Source: Comamonadaceae bacterium
GTDB lineage: Bacteria; Pseudomonadota; Gammaproteobacteria; Burkholderiales; Burkholderiaceae_C
Assembly: GCA_027486755.1 (NCBI GenBank)
Contig: JAIXOM010000013.1
Span: forward strand, 1 to 64,000
Direction: 5' to 3'
DNA length: 64,000 nt
Shown here: in pieces, positions 51,961-60,961 of the stretch
How positions within the stretch are numbered: the first letter of the stretch is position 1
Layout: each line of letters opens with the position of its first letter
Translations under genes and position numbers: made by a program
The notes under the pieces: model-generated
The model's database searches: none
Seen by the model: only the letters and a program-made list of their open reading frames with translations
What the model was told of the DNA's origin: nothing

Positions 51961-52830
51961 ATGAAAATCATCCGCAGCTGGCTGATCGCGCCGGCCAATC
52001 GCCCCACTTACCTGGCCAAATTTCCCAGCCTTGGGGCAGACTGCTCGGTCATGGACCTGGAAGACGGCACTCCCGAGCCCCTGAAGGCGGCCACTCGGGC
52101 CCAGTTGCCACAGATCGTCGAGCAACTGCGCGCGCAAGGAATGCGCAAAGACCTGCATCTGCGCGTCAATCACCCACGCAGCACCCACTACGCCCTGGAT
52201 ATTCAGGCCGCCGGACTGGCCGGGGTCGATGGCATCGCCATCCCCAAGCTAGGCAGCGTGGCTGAACTCAAGGCTGCAGTAGCTATGCTGGAGCCCCATG
52301 AGCAGCGCCTGGGGCGCCGTATCGACATCGTGGGCGGCATCGAGTCGGCCATGGGCGTGCTCAATGTCAGCGACATCGCATTTGCCGATGAACGTCTTGT
52401 GGCACTGTATTTTGGCGCGGAAGACTTCGCCACCGACCTGCTCGGCGCACGCCGTACCCAAAGCAATCTAGAGGTACTCTACGCGCGCTCACGGATCGTG
52501 TTGGCGGCCAAGGCGGCACGCATGTCGGCCATCGACCAAGGCGTGCTCGAAATCCACGACGATGAACGGTTCCGGGTTGACTGCGATGAGGCCCGCAACC
52601 TCGGTTACGACGGCAAGGTATGCCTCAATCCACGGCAGGTAGAACTGGCCAACCGGTTCTTCAGCCCGAATGCCGAGGAGATTGACTTTAGCCGGCGCTT
52701 GCTCGAGGCCGCCCGTCAGGCCGAAGCCCAGGGCATAGGCACCATCGATTTTGAGGGTCGCATGATCGACGGCCCCCTGATCAAGCGCTGCGAACATATC
52801 TTGGCGATGGCCAACGCACATCCACAATGA
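51961..52830 (+). CDS. CitE/HpcH-type CoA-ester lyase
   Basis: A 289-aa HpcH/HpaI-superfamily protein of the CitE group. MDLEDGTPE is a variant of the DLEDSV metal motif; LRVNHP, AIPKLG, IESAMGV and FGAEDFATDLLG are also present. The C-terminal GKVCLNPRQV stands where CitE has GKxxIHPxQ. It probably cleaves a malyl-, citramalyl- or similar CoA thioester, in line with the CoA transferase on the other strand. agagggag lies upstream of the ATG. Confidence 0.9.
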   Translation: MKIIRSWLIAPANRPTYLAKFPSLGADCSVMDLEDGTPEPLKAATRAQLPQIVEQLRAQGMRKDLHLRVNHPRSTHYALDIQAAGLAGVDGIAIPKLGSVAELKAAVAMLEPHEQRLGRRIDIVGGIESAMGVLNVSDIAFADERLVALYFGAEDFATDLLGARRTQSNLEVLYARSRIVLAAKAARMSAIDQGVLEIHDDERFRVDCDEARNLGYDGKVCLNPRQVELANRFFSPNAEEIDFSRRLLEAARQAEAQGIGTIDFEGRMIDGPLIKRCEHILAMANAHPQ

Positions 52831-52842
52831 AGGAGTGAAACC

Positions 52843-53325
52843 ATGAACAAAAAACTCGCTGGCGAAGTCGAACGCGCCAAGGCCCACTACATCAAGGTCC
52901 TGGGTGTTTTGCCCGAACCCATTCGTGCCATGGCCGAATATGCGCCGCAGGCCTTGGTGGCCTACCAGCACTTCAAGGACTATCTCTACCAGCCCGAGGG
53001 CCAGGCGGCCTTGGATCTCAAGACCAAGGAGCTGATTTATGTGGTGCTCGATACCGCCACGGGTAATCTGAGTGGGGCCAACAACCACCTGCGTGCCGCC
53101 GTCGACCAGGGGCTGACGGTGCCGGAACTGGCCGAGGCCATGATCCAAGTGATGAACGTCTGCGGCATCACAACCTTCGGGCAGACAGGCTACAAAGTCC
53201 TCGACGAGGCCAAACGTCTGACGGCCAAGAAGTCGAGTCCGCCAGCGCGCAAGGCCGGGGCGGGCCCAAAGACTGGCGCAGCACCATCGCGCCCGCGCCG
53301 CGCCAGCGGCAAGTCCGCCAAATGA
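52843..53325 (+). CDS. Carboxymuconolactone-decarboxylase-like (AhpD-fold) protein with a basic tail
   Basis: A 160-aa protein. Residues about 1-125 have the CMD fold signature KTKELIYVVLDTATGN, NNHLRAAVDQGLTVPELAEA. The thiol pair of AhpD (CxxC before the histidine) is missing: positions 75 and 78 are N and G, so it is not a peroxidase. The last 33 residues are rich in K, A, P and R, like a histone H1 tail. It lies 12 bases after the lyase and 59 bases before a Bug gene. Role unknown; some CMD proteins decarboxylate lactones. Confidence 0.83.
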   Translation: MNKKLAGEVERAKAHYIKVLGVLPEPIRAMAEYAPQALVAYQHFKDYLYQPEGQAALDLKTKELIYVVLDTATGNLSGANNHLRAAVDQGLTVPELAEAMIQVMNVCGITTFGQTGYKVLDEAKRLTAKKSSPPARKAGAGPKTGAAPSRPRRASGKSAK

Positions 53326-53384
53326 ACCAGTTCCCTGGTCACACCCGAAACCCTAAATGGCTGCTGAGTCCGAAGGAGACATCT

Positions 53385-54362
53385 ATGAAGAAGTTGCTCG
53401 TCCGATCCATCCTAACGCTTTTGGGTCTGAGCGCGTGCATCACAGCCAGCGCGCAAACTGCAGCGCCGGCTTACCCCAATCGGCAGGTTCGCCTGATCGT
53501 CACCGGCACGCCGGGTCAGGGTACGGATGTCCTGTCCCGCCTGATCGCACAAAAGCTATCGGAACGGATCAACCAACAGGTCTTCGTCGAGAACAAGCCT
53601 GGCGCCGGCGGAAACATCGGCGCTGACTTCGTGGCCAAGGCCCCGGCCGACGGCTACACCTTGCTGATGGCTACCAACGCCACCCATGCGGCCAATGCGG
53701 CAATGTTCTCGAAGATGCCCTTTGACCCCCTGAAGGATTTTGCACCCATCTCCATGGTGGGCTTCCTACCCATGGTCTTAGTGGCCGCTCCCACAGTGCC
53801 CGCCACCTCGGTGCGCGCATTGATCGATGCAGCCCGCAGCAACCCAGGCTCGCTCAATGTGGCCATCCCCAGCACCTCGGCGCGCGTCATGCTGCAGATG
53901 TTCAACCAGTTGGCCAAGGTCGAACTCTTTCCCATCTCCTACAAAGGCAGCGGCCCCGCCTATACCGACCTGTTCGGCGGCCGGGTACAACTGACCTTCG
54001 ACACGGTGGCCGCCGCACTGCCTCATGCCAATGCGGGCACCCTCAAGCCCTTGGCAGTGACCACGGGTCGGCGCTTCGAGGCTATGCCCGATGTACCCAC
54101 CCTGGCCGAAGCCGGCCTGGCCGGCTTCGACCTCGCCCCCTGGAATGCGCTCATGGCACCTAAGGGCACGCCCCGGCCCATCGTGCAGTACCTCAGTACG
54201 CAGGTGCAGGCGGTGCTGGCCGATCCGGAACTGCGCAAGCGCCTGGTGGACCTGGGCATACAGGCGCAGGCGGGCACGCCCGAACAGCTTGAAGGCTTTG
54301 TGCAAGCCGAAGCCAAGAAATGGGGCGAACTGGTCCGTCAGGCCAAGATCACGGCCGATTGA
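53385..54362 (+). CDS. Bug-family (TctC-like) periplasmic solute-binding protein
   Basis: A 325-aa receptor with a signal peptide (MKKLLVRSILTLLGLSACIT, cleavage near ASAQ), NRQVRLIVTGTPGQGTD, ENKPGAGGNIGADFVAKAPADGYTL and ISYKGSGPAYTDLFGGRVQL, ending KKWGELVRQAKI. gaaggag precedes the ATG at 53385; the longer frame is rejected because it overlaps the CMD gene end. It is the likely receptor for the CitE-like lyase pathway. Confidence 0.92.
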   Translation: MKKLLVRSILTLLGLSACITASAQTAAPAYPNRQVRLIVTGTPGQGTDVLSRLIAQKLSERINQQVFVENKPGAGGNIGADFVAKAPADGYTLLMATNATHAANAAMFSKMPFDPLKDFAPISMVGFLPMVLVAAPTVPATSVRALIDAARSNPGSLNVAIPSTSARVMLQMFNQLAKVELFPISYKGSGPAYTDLFGGRVQLTFDTVAAALPHANAGTLKPLAVTTGRRFEAMPDVPTLAEAGLAGFDLAPWNALMAPKGTPRPIVQYLSTQVQAVLADPELRKRLVDLGIQAQAGTPEQLEGFVQAEAKKWGELVRQAKITAD

Positions 54363-54364
54363 AG

Positions 54365-54380
54365 CGGCTCACAGGAGCCG
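54365..54380 (+). terminator. Short stem-loop after the Bug gene
   Basis: CGGCTC-ACAG-GAGCCG is a perfect 6-base stem two bases after the TGA. No T-run follows, so it is at best a weak or Rho-assisted stop before the next Bug gene 133 bases later. Confidence 0.4.
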
Positions 54381-54512
54381 ACGCAGCGCGGCCGTGGCCG
54401 TGGCCTTTTCAGCGAGATGCACGGCATTGCCTCTGGGCTAGCCTTCTGTGCTGGTGAGGCCGCTGATGATGAGAGCTGCCTCCTAGTAATACACAGCCAA
54501 GGAGATCCCACC

Positions 54513-55481
54513 ATGAATGCACACCTGCGCACAACCGCCCTGCTGCTGGCCCTGGCCGCTGCTGGCGCCCAGGCCCAAACCTGGCCTGACAAGCCCATCA
54601 AGCTGCTCGCGCCCTCCTCGCCCGGGGGGCCGCCCGATGTCTATGCCCGGGCGCTGGCCGACCACATGAGCAAGGAGCTGGGACAGCCGGTGGTGGTGGA
54701 GAACCTGCCCGCGGCTGGCGGCATGATCGCCGCCCAACAGATGCTGCGCACAGCGGCCGACGGTTACACCCTGCTGGTCAACACCGCAGGCATGATGACC
54801 ATCACCCCCAGCGCCAACCCGCGCGCTCAATACAAGCCGGCCGACTTCACCCAGATCTGCCAGGGTGTGGACGCAGCCCTGGTGCTCGCCGCCCATCCCC
54901 AGCTGGGCGCGAAAAGCATGAGCCAGCTCACCCAGTGGCTCAAAGCCCAAAAGACGCCCCCCTCTTATTCGTCCTACTCGGCGGGCTCGCCGGCGCATTT
55001 TCTCGGCCACCAGTTGGCCGAAGCGCTGAGCATCGAGATGACCCACATCCCCTACAAGAGCAGCCCGCCCCAGATCACCGACATGCTCAGCGCTACCGCG
55101 CCCCTGGGCTTTGTGCAGATCGCCACCGCAGCGCCCCATATTAGGGCGGGCAAGCTGCTGGCCTATGCCACCACCGGCGACAAGCGCGCGCCACAGTTGC
55201 CCGATTTGCCCACGGTGGCTGAGGTGGGTCTGCCGCAGCTGAGCACTTCGGTGTGGTTCGGCCTTTCAGGGCCCAAGAACCTGCCGCCGGCCATCACCCA
55301 GCGCCTGACTGCAGTGCATCAGCAAATGATGGCTACGCCTGAATTCAAGACCCGCATGAGCAGCGCCGGCCTGAACGCCACACCCGAGATATGCGGCAAC
55401 GCCTGGCTCACAAAGATGAACCAGGAAGGCGAGCGCTGGGCTCGCGTGGTCAAGGCCACCGGATTTTCCGCACTCGATTGA
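54513..55481 (+). CDS. Bug-family (TctC-like) periplasmic solute-binding protein
   Basis: A 322-aa receptor. Signal peptide MNAHLRTTALLLALAAAGA with cleavage near AQAQ; WPDKPIKLLAPSSPGGPPD, ENLPAAGGMIAAQQMLRTAADGYTLL and IPYKSSPPQITDMLSATA follow. The C-terminus is ERWARVVKATGF. It has a clear ggag and follows another Bug gene head to tail, so the pair may be a duplication with divergent ligands. The sequences differ enough that it is not recent. Confidence 0.92.
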   Translation: MNAHLRTTALLLALAAAGAQAQTWPDKPIKLLAPSSPGGPPDVYARALADHMSKELGQPVVVENLPAAGGMIAAQQMLRTAADGYTLLVNTAGMMTITPSANPRAQYKPADFTQICQGVDAALVLAAHPQLGAKSMSQLTQWLKAQKTPPSYSSYSAGSPAHFLGHQLAEALSIEMTHIPYKSSPPQITDMLSATAPLGFVQIATAAPHIRAGKLLAYATTGDKRAPQLPDLPTVAEVGLPQLSTSVWFGLSGPKNLPPAITQRLTAVHQQMMATPEFKTRMSSAGLNATPEICGNAWLTKMNQEGERWARVVKATGFSALD

Positions 55482-55568
55482 TGACGCAGTCGGCGCACTC
55501 TTGCAGGCTTGCGGTACACCGGAGCTCCGGGGAGTGAAGATGCGGACCGCACTGGCCTGCGCCCCCCA

Positions 55569-55612
55569 CTTGCGTCCACCTTGCGTCCACCTTGCACCCC
55601 CCTTGCGCGCCA
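55569..55612. repeat. Short 11-base tandem repeat upstream of the unknown-family gene
   Basis: CTTGCGTCCAC occurs twice in a row (55569-55579, 55580-55590), followed by a degenerate CTTGCACCCCC (55591-55601) and a partial CTTGCGCGC. The 11-base period is close to one helical turn. It lies about 115-155 bases upstream of the ATG of 55726. The rest of the 244-base gap (55482-55725) shows no gene. Confidence 0.55.
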
Positions 55613-55725
55613 AAGAACAGACTACCATGGAGCCCAGAAACGCAGCTGGGCTGGCTGGCCTTTGAGCGCAGGGCCAGCCCAGCGATAGCGACGCTACAGA
55701 TTCTTCACGGACACAGGAGACCCGG

Positions 55726-56565
55726 ATGAAAGACCTGCAGACCGAGATGCTGCGCAGCGAGCGCGGCGCCATCATGGCCCTGGACAGCGCCGCCGACATC
55801 CTGCCGCACAACCGTGGATGCGATGTGCTCGTTACCGCCTCTTACATCGGCGTCTTGCCGGCCCGTCTGCTGCGCGAGCATCTGCCGCGTGCGGTCATCG
55901 GCTTTGACGGCGGGGTCGGTCCGCTGGGCGCGAACATGGCCGGCCTGTGGTACATGGAGGCGCTCAATATTCCGGCGGCGGCGGTCGATGTGATGAGCAT
56001 CATCCTGGGTGACGGGGTTGACACCTACCGAAATGGCCGCATCAGCCACCTCAACCGGCCGGCGGCCGACTGTGGCGTGCAGGTCGGCATGGCCGCTCAT
56101 GAGGCGGCCCGCTTGATGCTCGAACGCGACCCCGGTAATCCGGGCGCCTATCAGGTGACGAACCGGCGCGTCATGCATGAAACGCCCGAAGGCCGCCAGA
56201 TCGTGGTCACCGACTCCATTGTGTTCGGCACCGAAGCCGACCGACGCAATGTGCTGGTGACGGCCGGGCACACCGGCCGCAGCGGCGCGCGCCACATCAT
56301 CAATGTCCGGCCCTATGGCTTCATCTGCTCCGACGGCGGGCGGGGTCGCAACGATTCGGGCATGGCAGGACTGGCCATCACCGACCCCGAAGGCATTCCT
56401 GGAGCGACCGTCGATGGCCGCCTGGCACGCATGGGCGATGGCATGAGCACTTATGACGAGGGCATCATCAGCGCGGCCAGCGGCCTGGCCCAGGCCTGTG
56501 GCGTCCGCGTGGGCATGAGCGCGCGCGAGGCGGCTTTGCTGCTGGTGCAGCGCCAGCCGGCCTGA
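55726..56565 (+). CDS. Unrecognised protein with two homologous halves (copy A)
   Basis: A 279-aa protein that I cannot place in a named family. It is an internal duplication: residues about 32-132 and 175-275 align. Shared pieces in the same order are VLVTA, the DGG-x-G motif (D61 and D203), MAGL, IP-x-A-x-VD, GDG (95-97 and 237-239), TY, G-x-IS, CGV-x-VGM and EAA. No signal peptide or membrane segment, so cytoplasmic. caggag precedes the ATG. A paralogue lies at 60962-61792. The conserved D and G residues suggest an enzyme active site or ligand pocket in each half. Function unknown. Confidence 0.85.
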   Translation: MKDLQTEMLRSERGAIMALDSAADILPHNRGCDVLVTASYIGVLPARLLREHLPRAVIGFDGGVGPLGANMAGLWYMEALNIPAAAVDVMSIILGDGVDTYRNGRISHLNRPAADCGVQVGMAAHEAARLMLERDPGNPGAYQVTNRRVMHETPEGRQIVVTDSIVFGTEADRRNVLVTAGHTGRSGARHIINVRPYGFICSDGGRGRNDSGMAGLAITDPEGIPGATVDGRLARMGDGMSTYDEGIISAASGLAQACGVRVGMSAREAALLLVQRQPA

Positions 56566-56588
56566 GCCAGCCTTGCATCAAAGCCGCA

Positions 56589-57611
56589 TCAGAGCCGGTA
56601 GACCCGCTGGGCGGTGCCAGACAGGACCTGCTCGCGCTGGGCCTGGCTGAGCGGCGAGGCCAGGCGCTTGAAGGCGTTCCACAGGGCCGCATAGGTGCAG
56701 CCGCTGCGATCGACCGGAAAATTGCTTTCGAACATACAGCGCTCAGGCCCAAAGACCTCCAGGCAGGTCTCCCAATAGGGCTGCCAGGCCGCAGCCAGCG
56801 CCGCGGAATCGGGCGGCTGGGGCTGCTTGCGCCATTCGAAGCCAGGCAGGGGCATGGCCAGGCCGCCGAACTTGAGCGCCACATTCGGTAGGACGCCCAA
56901 GGGCTTGAGCGCCGCGCGCCAGGCCCGGAAGACCTGCTCACGCCGAAGGGCATAAGCACCCAGACCGATCGGTCCGCCGGCATGGTCGATCACGATGCTC
57001 AGATCCGGGCAGGCCCGGGCCAGCTCCAGCACATCGCCCAGCTGATGGAAATACACCCAGACATCCAGCGTCAGTCCGCGCTGCGCCAGCCGCGCCGCGC
57101 CGGCGTGCACCGCCGGCTCGCGCAGCATGCCAGGGTGGGTCGGGTAGGCACTGTGGATCGCCGGGTCGCTGTCATGGGCGGTGCTGTAGCGAATGCCGCG
57201 CAAGCGCCCCTCGGCCTGCTGGGCATGGGCCTCCAGCACCTCGTCGGCAGCATCACCGAGCGAGAGATCCGCATAGGCGATGATGCCCGCCGCGATGCGC
57301 CCCTGCGCTGACCGTGCCAGTTGCGCCACATGGGCGGTTTCACCGACTGGCCGCAGATGCTCGGGCCCGCTGTCCAGATAGTGCGAAAGGCATTCCACAT
57401 AAACCGAGGACAGCAGGCGGTGGCCGCTGGCATCGGCCTCTGCCGCAAATTGGGCAGGCAGGTAGGTATGGCCTCCACGGTCCCAGAGGTGATGATGCGG
57501 ATCCACAATGGGAAGCTGCGGATCCATGGCCGGCTCCTGGCTTTGGGCCAGCCATTGTTCCCAGCGGGTGAGCCGGTCTGGCGCTGGGGCTGTCGGCTGG
57601 CTCTGCATCAT
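56589..57611 (-). CDS. Amidohydrolase (metal-dependent hydrolase, family 2)
   Basis: A 340-aa TIM-barrel amidohydrolase of the Amidohydro_2 group. DPHHHLWD carries the metal HxH, SVYVECLSH is a typical strand, VIDHAGGPIG contributes the late metal-site residues and CMFESNFPVDR is a near-C-terminal hallmark. The group hydrolyses lactones and amides or decarboxylates aryl acids. The start is at 57611 or 57608. It is the last gene of an SDR-containing operon and converges with the unknown-family gene, 23 bases apart. Confidence 0.88.
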   Translation of the reverse strand: MMQSQPTAPAPDRLTRWEQWLAQSQEPAMDPQLPIVDPHHHLWDRGGHTYLPAQFAAEADASGHRLLSSVYVECLSHYLDSGPEHLRPVGETAHVAQLARSAQGRIAAGIIAYADLSLGDAADEVLEAHAQQAEGRLRGIRYSTAHDSDPAIHSAYPTHPGMLREPAVHAGAARLAQRGLTLDVWVYFHQLGDVLELARACPDLSIVIDHAGGPIGLGAYALRREQVFRAWRAALKPLGVLPNVALKFGGLAMPLPGFEWRKQPQPPDSAALAAAWQPYWETCLEVFGPERCMFESNFPVDRSGCTYAALWNAFKRLASPLSQAQREQVLSGTAQRVYRL

Positions 57612-57639
57612 TGAGCGCCGCACACATCGCCACGCAGGC

Positions 57640-58395
57640 TCACAGAATCCGTCCCCCGTCGACCACCAGAGTCTGGCCATAGATGTAGCTGGCCAGGGGT
57701 GAAGCCAGAAACAGACAGGCGCCGGCCATGTCATCGGGCGTGCCCAGCCGGCCGGCCGGAATGCCCTCGAGCCGCTCGCGCAGCCGCTCTTCATTGGCGA
57801 TGGTGACCTTGGTCAGCTTGGTGTCCACCAGGCCGGGCGCCACCCCATTGACCCGGATGCCCTGGCGGGCCCAGGCCTGGGCCAGTGTGGCCGTCAGGTG
57901 AATCGCGCCGGCCTTGGAGGCCGCATAAGCCGGGTTGCCCCGGGTGGCGCGCAGGCCACCGGCCGAAGACACCGTGATGATGCTGCCTTGGCGCCGCGCC
58001 AGCACCTCGCGGTATTTGACGGCGCAGGCCATGAGGCTGTTCAAGTTGAGCTCGATGATGCGCCGAAAGGTGTCCATCTCGAACTCCTTGCGGCCATAGG
58101 CCACCGTGCCTTGACACAGCACCAGCACATCGAGCTCCGTCGGCATCTCGGCCCGCGCCAGCGATGCCGCATCGGCCACATCCACCTGCGAGAAAAGCAG
58201 CCCCTGCAGGTCGCTGCCTGGCTCGGTCTGATAGTCCTCAGCCCGGGCGCGTGTGCCCCAGACATGGACATGGGCGCCTTGACGCCTGAAGCCCAGGGCG
58301 ATGCCATTGCCGATGCCGCTGGAGCCGCCGACGACCAGCACGGTCTTGCCGCTGAAATCGAGCGGATGGCTTGGGGCTTGGGAAGCTGTGTTCAT
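57640..58395 (-). CDS. Short-chain dehydrogenase/reductase
   Basis: A 251-aa SDR with cofactor motif VGGSSGIG and active-site YAASK. The usual NNAG is replaced by the less common LCQGTVAYG. Position between a crotonase and an amidohydrolase suggests a hydroxyacyl-type dehydrogenase step. It ends 28 bases before the amidohydrolase start. Confidence 0.9.
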   Translation of the reverse strand: MNTASQAPSHPLDFSGKTVLVVGGSSGIGNGIALGFRRQGAHVHVWGTRARAEDYQTEPGSDLQGLLFSQVDVADAASLARAEMPTELDVLVLCQGTVAYGRKEFEMDTFRRIIELNLNSLMACAVKYREVLARRQGSIITVSSAGGLRATRGNPAYAASKAGAIHLTATLAQAWARQGIRVNGVAPGLVDTKLTKVTIANEERLRERLEGIPAGRLGTPDDMAGACLFLASPLASYIYGQTLVVDGGRIL

Positions 58396-58419
58396 GGCCA
58401 GTCCTGGGTGGGGTCGGTC

Positions 58420-59226
58420 TCAGACCGGAGAGTGGGGGTCAAAGTTCGGCTGGCGCCTTTCTTCGTAGGCCTTGAGACCTTCAACCACATCGGGCCCGGA
58501 AAACCCGAGGATCTCCAGAGCCAGGGAATTTTCGAAGATGGGCCAGGCCATGTTCAGCCAGTTGTTCATGGACAGCTTGGTCCACCGGATCGCCGACGGC
58601 GAAGCCTTGCTCAGGTTGACCGCCACCTCCAGGGCAGTCTCCTGTAGCTTGTCGTCATCGACCACCCGCGAGATCAGCCCGATGCGCTCGGCCTCTTCAG
58701 CATACAGATGCTCGCCGCTCATCAGGTAGTACTTGGCCTTGGCCATGCCGCACAGCAGGGGCCAGATGATGGCAGCATGGTCGCCGGCGGCCACGCCCAG
58801 GCGCACATGGCCATCAACGATCTTGGCCGAACGGCCAGCAATGGTGATGTCCGAGAGCATGGCCGCGGCCAAGCCGCCGCCTGCAGCCGCACCGTTGATC
58901 GCTGAAATCAGGGGCTTGGAGAAATGCATCAGGTTCTTGACCAGATTGCGGCCATCCTTCCACATGCGGGCGCGCCATTCGAATTCATTGACCAGTTTTT
59001 GTTCCAGCTCGAAATCACCCCCGGCTGAAAAAGCCCGGCCCTCGCCGGTGAGGATGGCCACGCTGACCGAGGGATCATCCTCGATGTGCTGCCAGATCGT
59101 GGTCATGGCATGGTGGAAATCGAAGTCCATCGCGTTCATCTTGCCGCGCGACATGGTGATGCGCAGCACCCGATCGGCGGGCCGGTCCAGGCGCAGAGAC
59201 TCGTAAGGGGGATAGGCGTAGGTCAT
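58420..59226 (-). CDS. Enoyl-CoA hydratase/isomerase family protein
   Basis: A 268-aa crotonase-fold enzyme with the oxyanion segments [12 protein letters not shown] and [17 protein letters not shown]. The classic catalytic glutamates are not obvious: the loop reads [14 protein letters not shown], so it may be a decarboxylase, a hydrolase or another branch of the family. Start at the ATG 59226. Divergent from an acyl-CoA ligase by about 130 bases, which gives a CoA-ester route. Confidence 0.88.
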   Translation of the reverse strand: MTYAYPPYESLRLDRPADRVLRITMSRGKMNAMDFDFHHAMTTIWQHIEDDPSVSVAILTGEGRAFSAGGDFELEQKLVNEFEWRARMWKDGRNLVKNLMHFSKPLISAINGAAAGGGLAAAMLSDITIAGRSAKIVDGHVRLGVAAGDHAAIIWPLLCGMAKAKYYLMSGEHLYAEEAERIGLISRVVDDDKLQETALEVAVNLSKASPSAIRWTKLSMNNWLNMAWPIFENSLALEILGFSGPDVVEGLKAYEERRQPNFDPHSPV

Positions 59227-59354
59227 GGAACACTTTCTTCGAGATAAGAGCGGGCCGGGCAAAGGCCGGTGGCCGATGGTAAAGTCAGACGGAGCTCGCG
59301 CGCCCCGGGCGTGCGCCCCCTGTGATTCACGCCTGCCACCGCAGCCCCTCGCCC

Positions 59355-60902
59355 ATGAACGTCGGATTGGCCGTCAACCGCATCTGCCAACGCGCCCCTC
59401 ACAGCCTGGCCCTCTTCGACGGCCAGCGCACCATGGACTATGCCACCTTGGAGGGCCGCAGCAACCGCCTGTCGCATCTGCTGCGTGGCACTTATGGCTT
59501 GGACGCGGGCGAGCGGGTGGCCTTGCTGGTGCACAACCGCATGGAGGTGGTCGAGGTGCTGGTGGGCGTGAGCAAGGCAGCCATGGTTTATGTCGGCCTG
59601 AACTTTCGCATGACCGAAGCCGAGCTCGATGCGGTGCTCAGCAATGCCCAGGCACGGCTGCTGATCACCGAGCCCGAGTTTCAGGCCATGGCCGAGCGTC
59701 TGGCGCAGGCCCATGGGCTGCGCCTGCTGGTGCTCGATGAGGGCGGCAGTTATGAGCCGGCACTGGCCGCTGCCAGCGCGGCGCTGGGCCCCTGGGCTGA
59801 CGCTGCTTTTCCCAAGGACCCGTTTGCCATCGTCTACTCCAGCGGGACCACCGGCTTGCCCAAGGGCATCTTGTTCGACCATGCGGCGGCCCTGCAGCAT
59901 GGTGCGGTGGCCTGCCTGGAGTATGAGATCACGGCCCAGTCTCGCTACCTGATCCAGATCCCGCACAGTTCCTGTGTCAACATCACCATGGTGCCGGCCC
60001 TGATGGCCGGGGCGGCGGTGGGATTTGCCGAAAGCCGCGGCTTCAACGGCTTTGCCCTGTGTGAGGTGGTGCAGCGCCATGCGGTCACGCACACCTTTCT
60101 GGTGCCGACCATGCTGGCCACCTTGCTCGAGCAGGACCCAGGGGATTTCCCGCAGCGCCTGGCTTCGATCACCACGCTCGGTTATGGCTCGGCGCCGATT
60201 CCGGCTGACCGGCTGCGCCAGTTGATCGAGCGCTACGGTCCCATCTTTATCCAGCTCTACGGCATGGCCGAGATCGCCTCCATCGGCACCTTGCTGCGCA
60301 AGCAAGATCATGTGGCCGCGCTCGGCGATAAGCCGCAGTTGCTGGCCTCTTGCGGCCAGCCGTCCTATGCCACCACGGTACGGGTGGTCGGAGCCGACGG
60401 CGCGTCCGTGGCCACCGGCGAGAGCGGCGAGATCGTCTTTGGCGGGCCGCACACCATGCTCGGCTATTTCCGCGAGCCCGAGCGCACCGCCAAGAGCCTG
60501 ATCGGCGGCTGGCTGCATTCGGGCGATGTCGGGCGCATGGACGAGGACGGCTACTTTTACATCGTTGACCGCATCAAGGACCTGATCATCCGGGGCGGCC
60601 ATAACCTGGCACCCAGCGAGGTCGAGACCGTGCTCTACCGCCATCCGGCCGTGCTCGATGCCGCCGTGGTCGGGACTCCGGACGACAAATGGGGCGAAGC
60701 CGTGCTGGCCCTGGTCACACTCAAGCCCGGCGCCACGGCCAGTGCCGATGAACTGCTCGCCATGTGCCGAGCCTCCAAGCTGTCGTCGATCAAGCAGCCC
60801 GAACGGGTGCAGATCATCGCCACCATGCCGCGCAACACCATAGGCAAGATTGACAAGAAGGCGCTGCGCGAGCCTTTCTGGGCCGGCCGCCGCAAGGTCT
60901 AA
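59355..60902 (+). CDS. AMP-dependent acyl/aryl-CoA ligase
   Basis: A 515-aa ANL-superfamily ligase. Motifs are the phosphate loop YSSGTTGLPKGI, YGMAE, then HSGDVGRMDEDGYFYIVDR, GGHNLAPSEVE and the C-terminal lysine in MPRNTIGKIDKKAL. It activates a carboxylate with ATP and CoA. Its position between the crotonase and the unknown-family copy B makes it the likely entry to this island's pathway. The acid is not known. Confidence 0.92.
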   Translation: MNVGLAVNRICQRAPHSLALFDGQRTMDYATLEGRSNRLSHLLRGTYGLDAGERVALLVHNRMEVVEVLVGVSKAAMVYVGLNFRMTEAELDAVLSNAQARLLITEPEFQAMAERLAQAHGLRLLVLDEGGSYEPALAAASAALGPWADAAFPKDPFAIVYSSGTTGLPKGILFDHAAALQHGAVACLEYEITAQSRYLIQIPHSSCVNITMVPALMAGAAVGFAESRGFNGFALCEVVQRHAVTHTFLVPTMLATLLEQDPGDFPQRLASITTLGYGSAPIPADRLRQLIERYGPIFIQLYGMAEIASIGTLLRKQDHVAALGDKPQLLASCGQPSYATTVRVVGADGASVATGESGEIVFGGPHTMLGYFREPERTAKSLIGGWLHSGDVGRMDEDGYFYIVDRIKDLIIRGGHNLAPSEVETVLYRHPAVLDAAVVGTPDDKWGEAVLALVTLKPGATASADELLAMCRASKLSSIKQPERVQIIATMPRNTIGKIDKKALREPFWAGRRKV

Positions 60903-60961
60903 GACGGCTTTGGCAGACACCAGCACGGGCTCGGCAGTGCCCACACCGCAGCCCTGAGCGA

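Noticed and set aside
55569..55612. Consideration of the 11-base repeats as a CRISPR array
   Set aside because: Units are adjacent with no spacers, far too short, and no cas gene is in the window.
57612..57794. N-terminal extension of the amidohydrolase by about 60 residues
   Set aside because: It only re-reads the end of the upstream SDR gene in another frame; family sequence starts after the ATG at 57611/57608.
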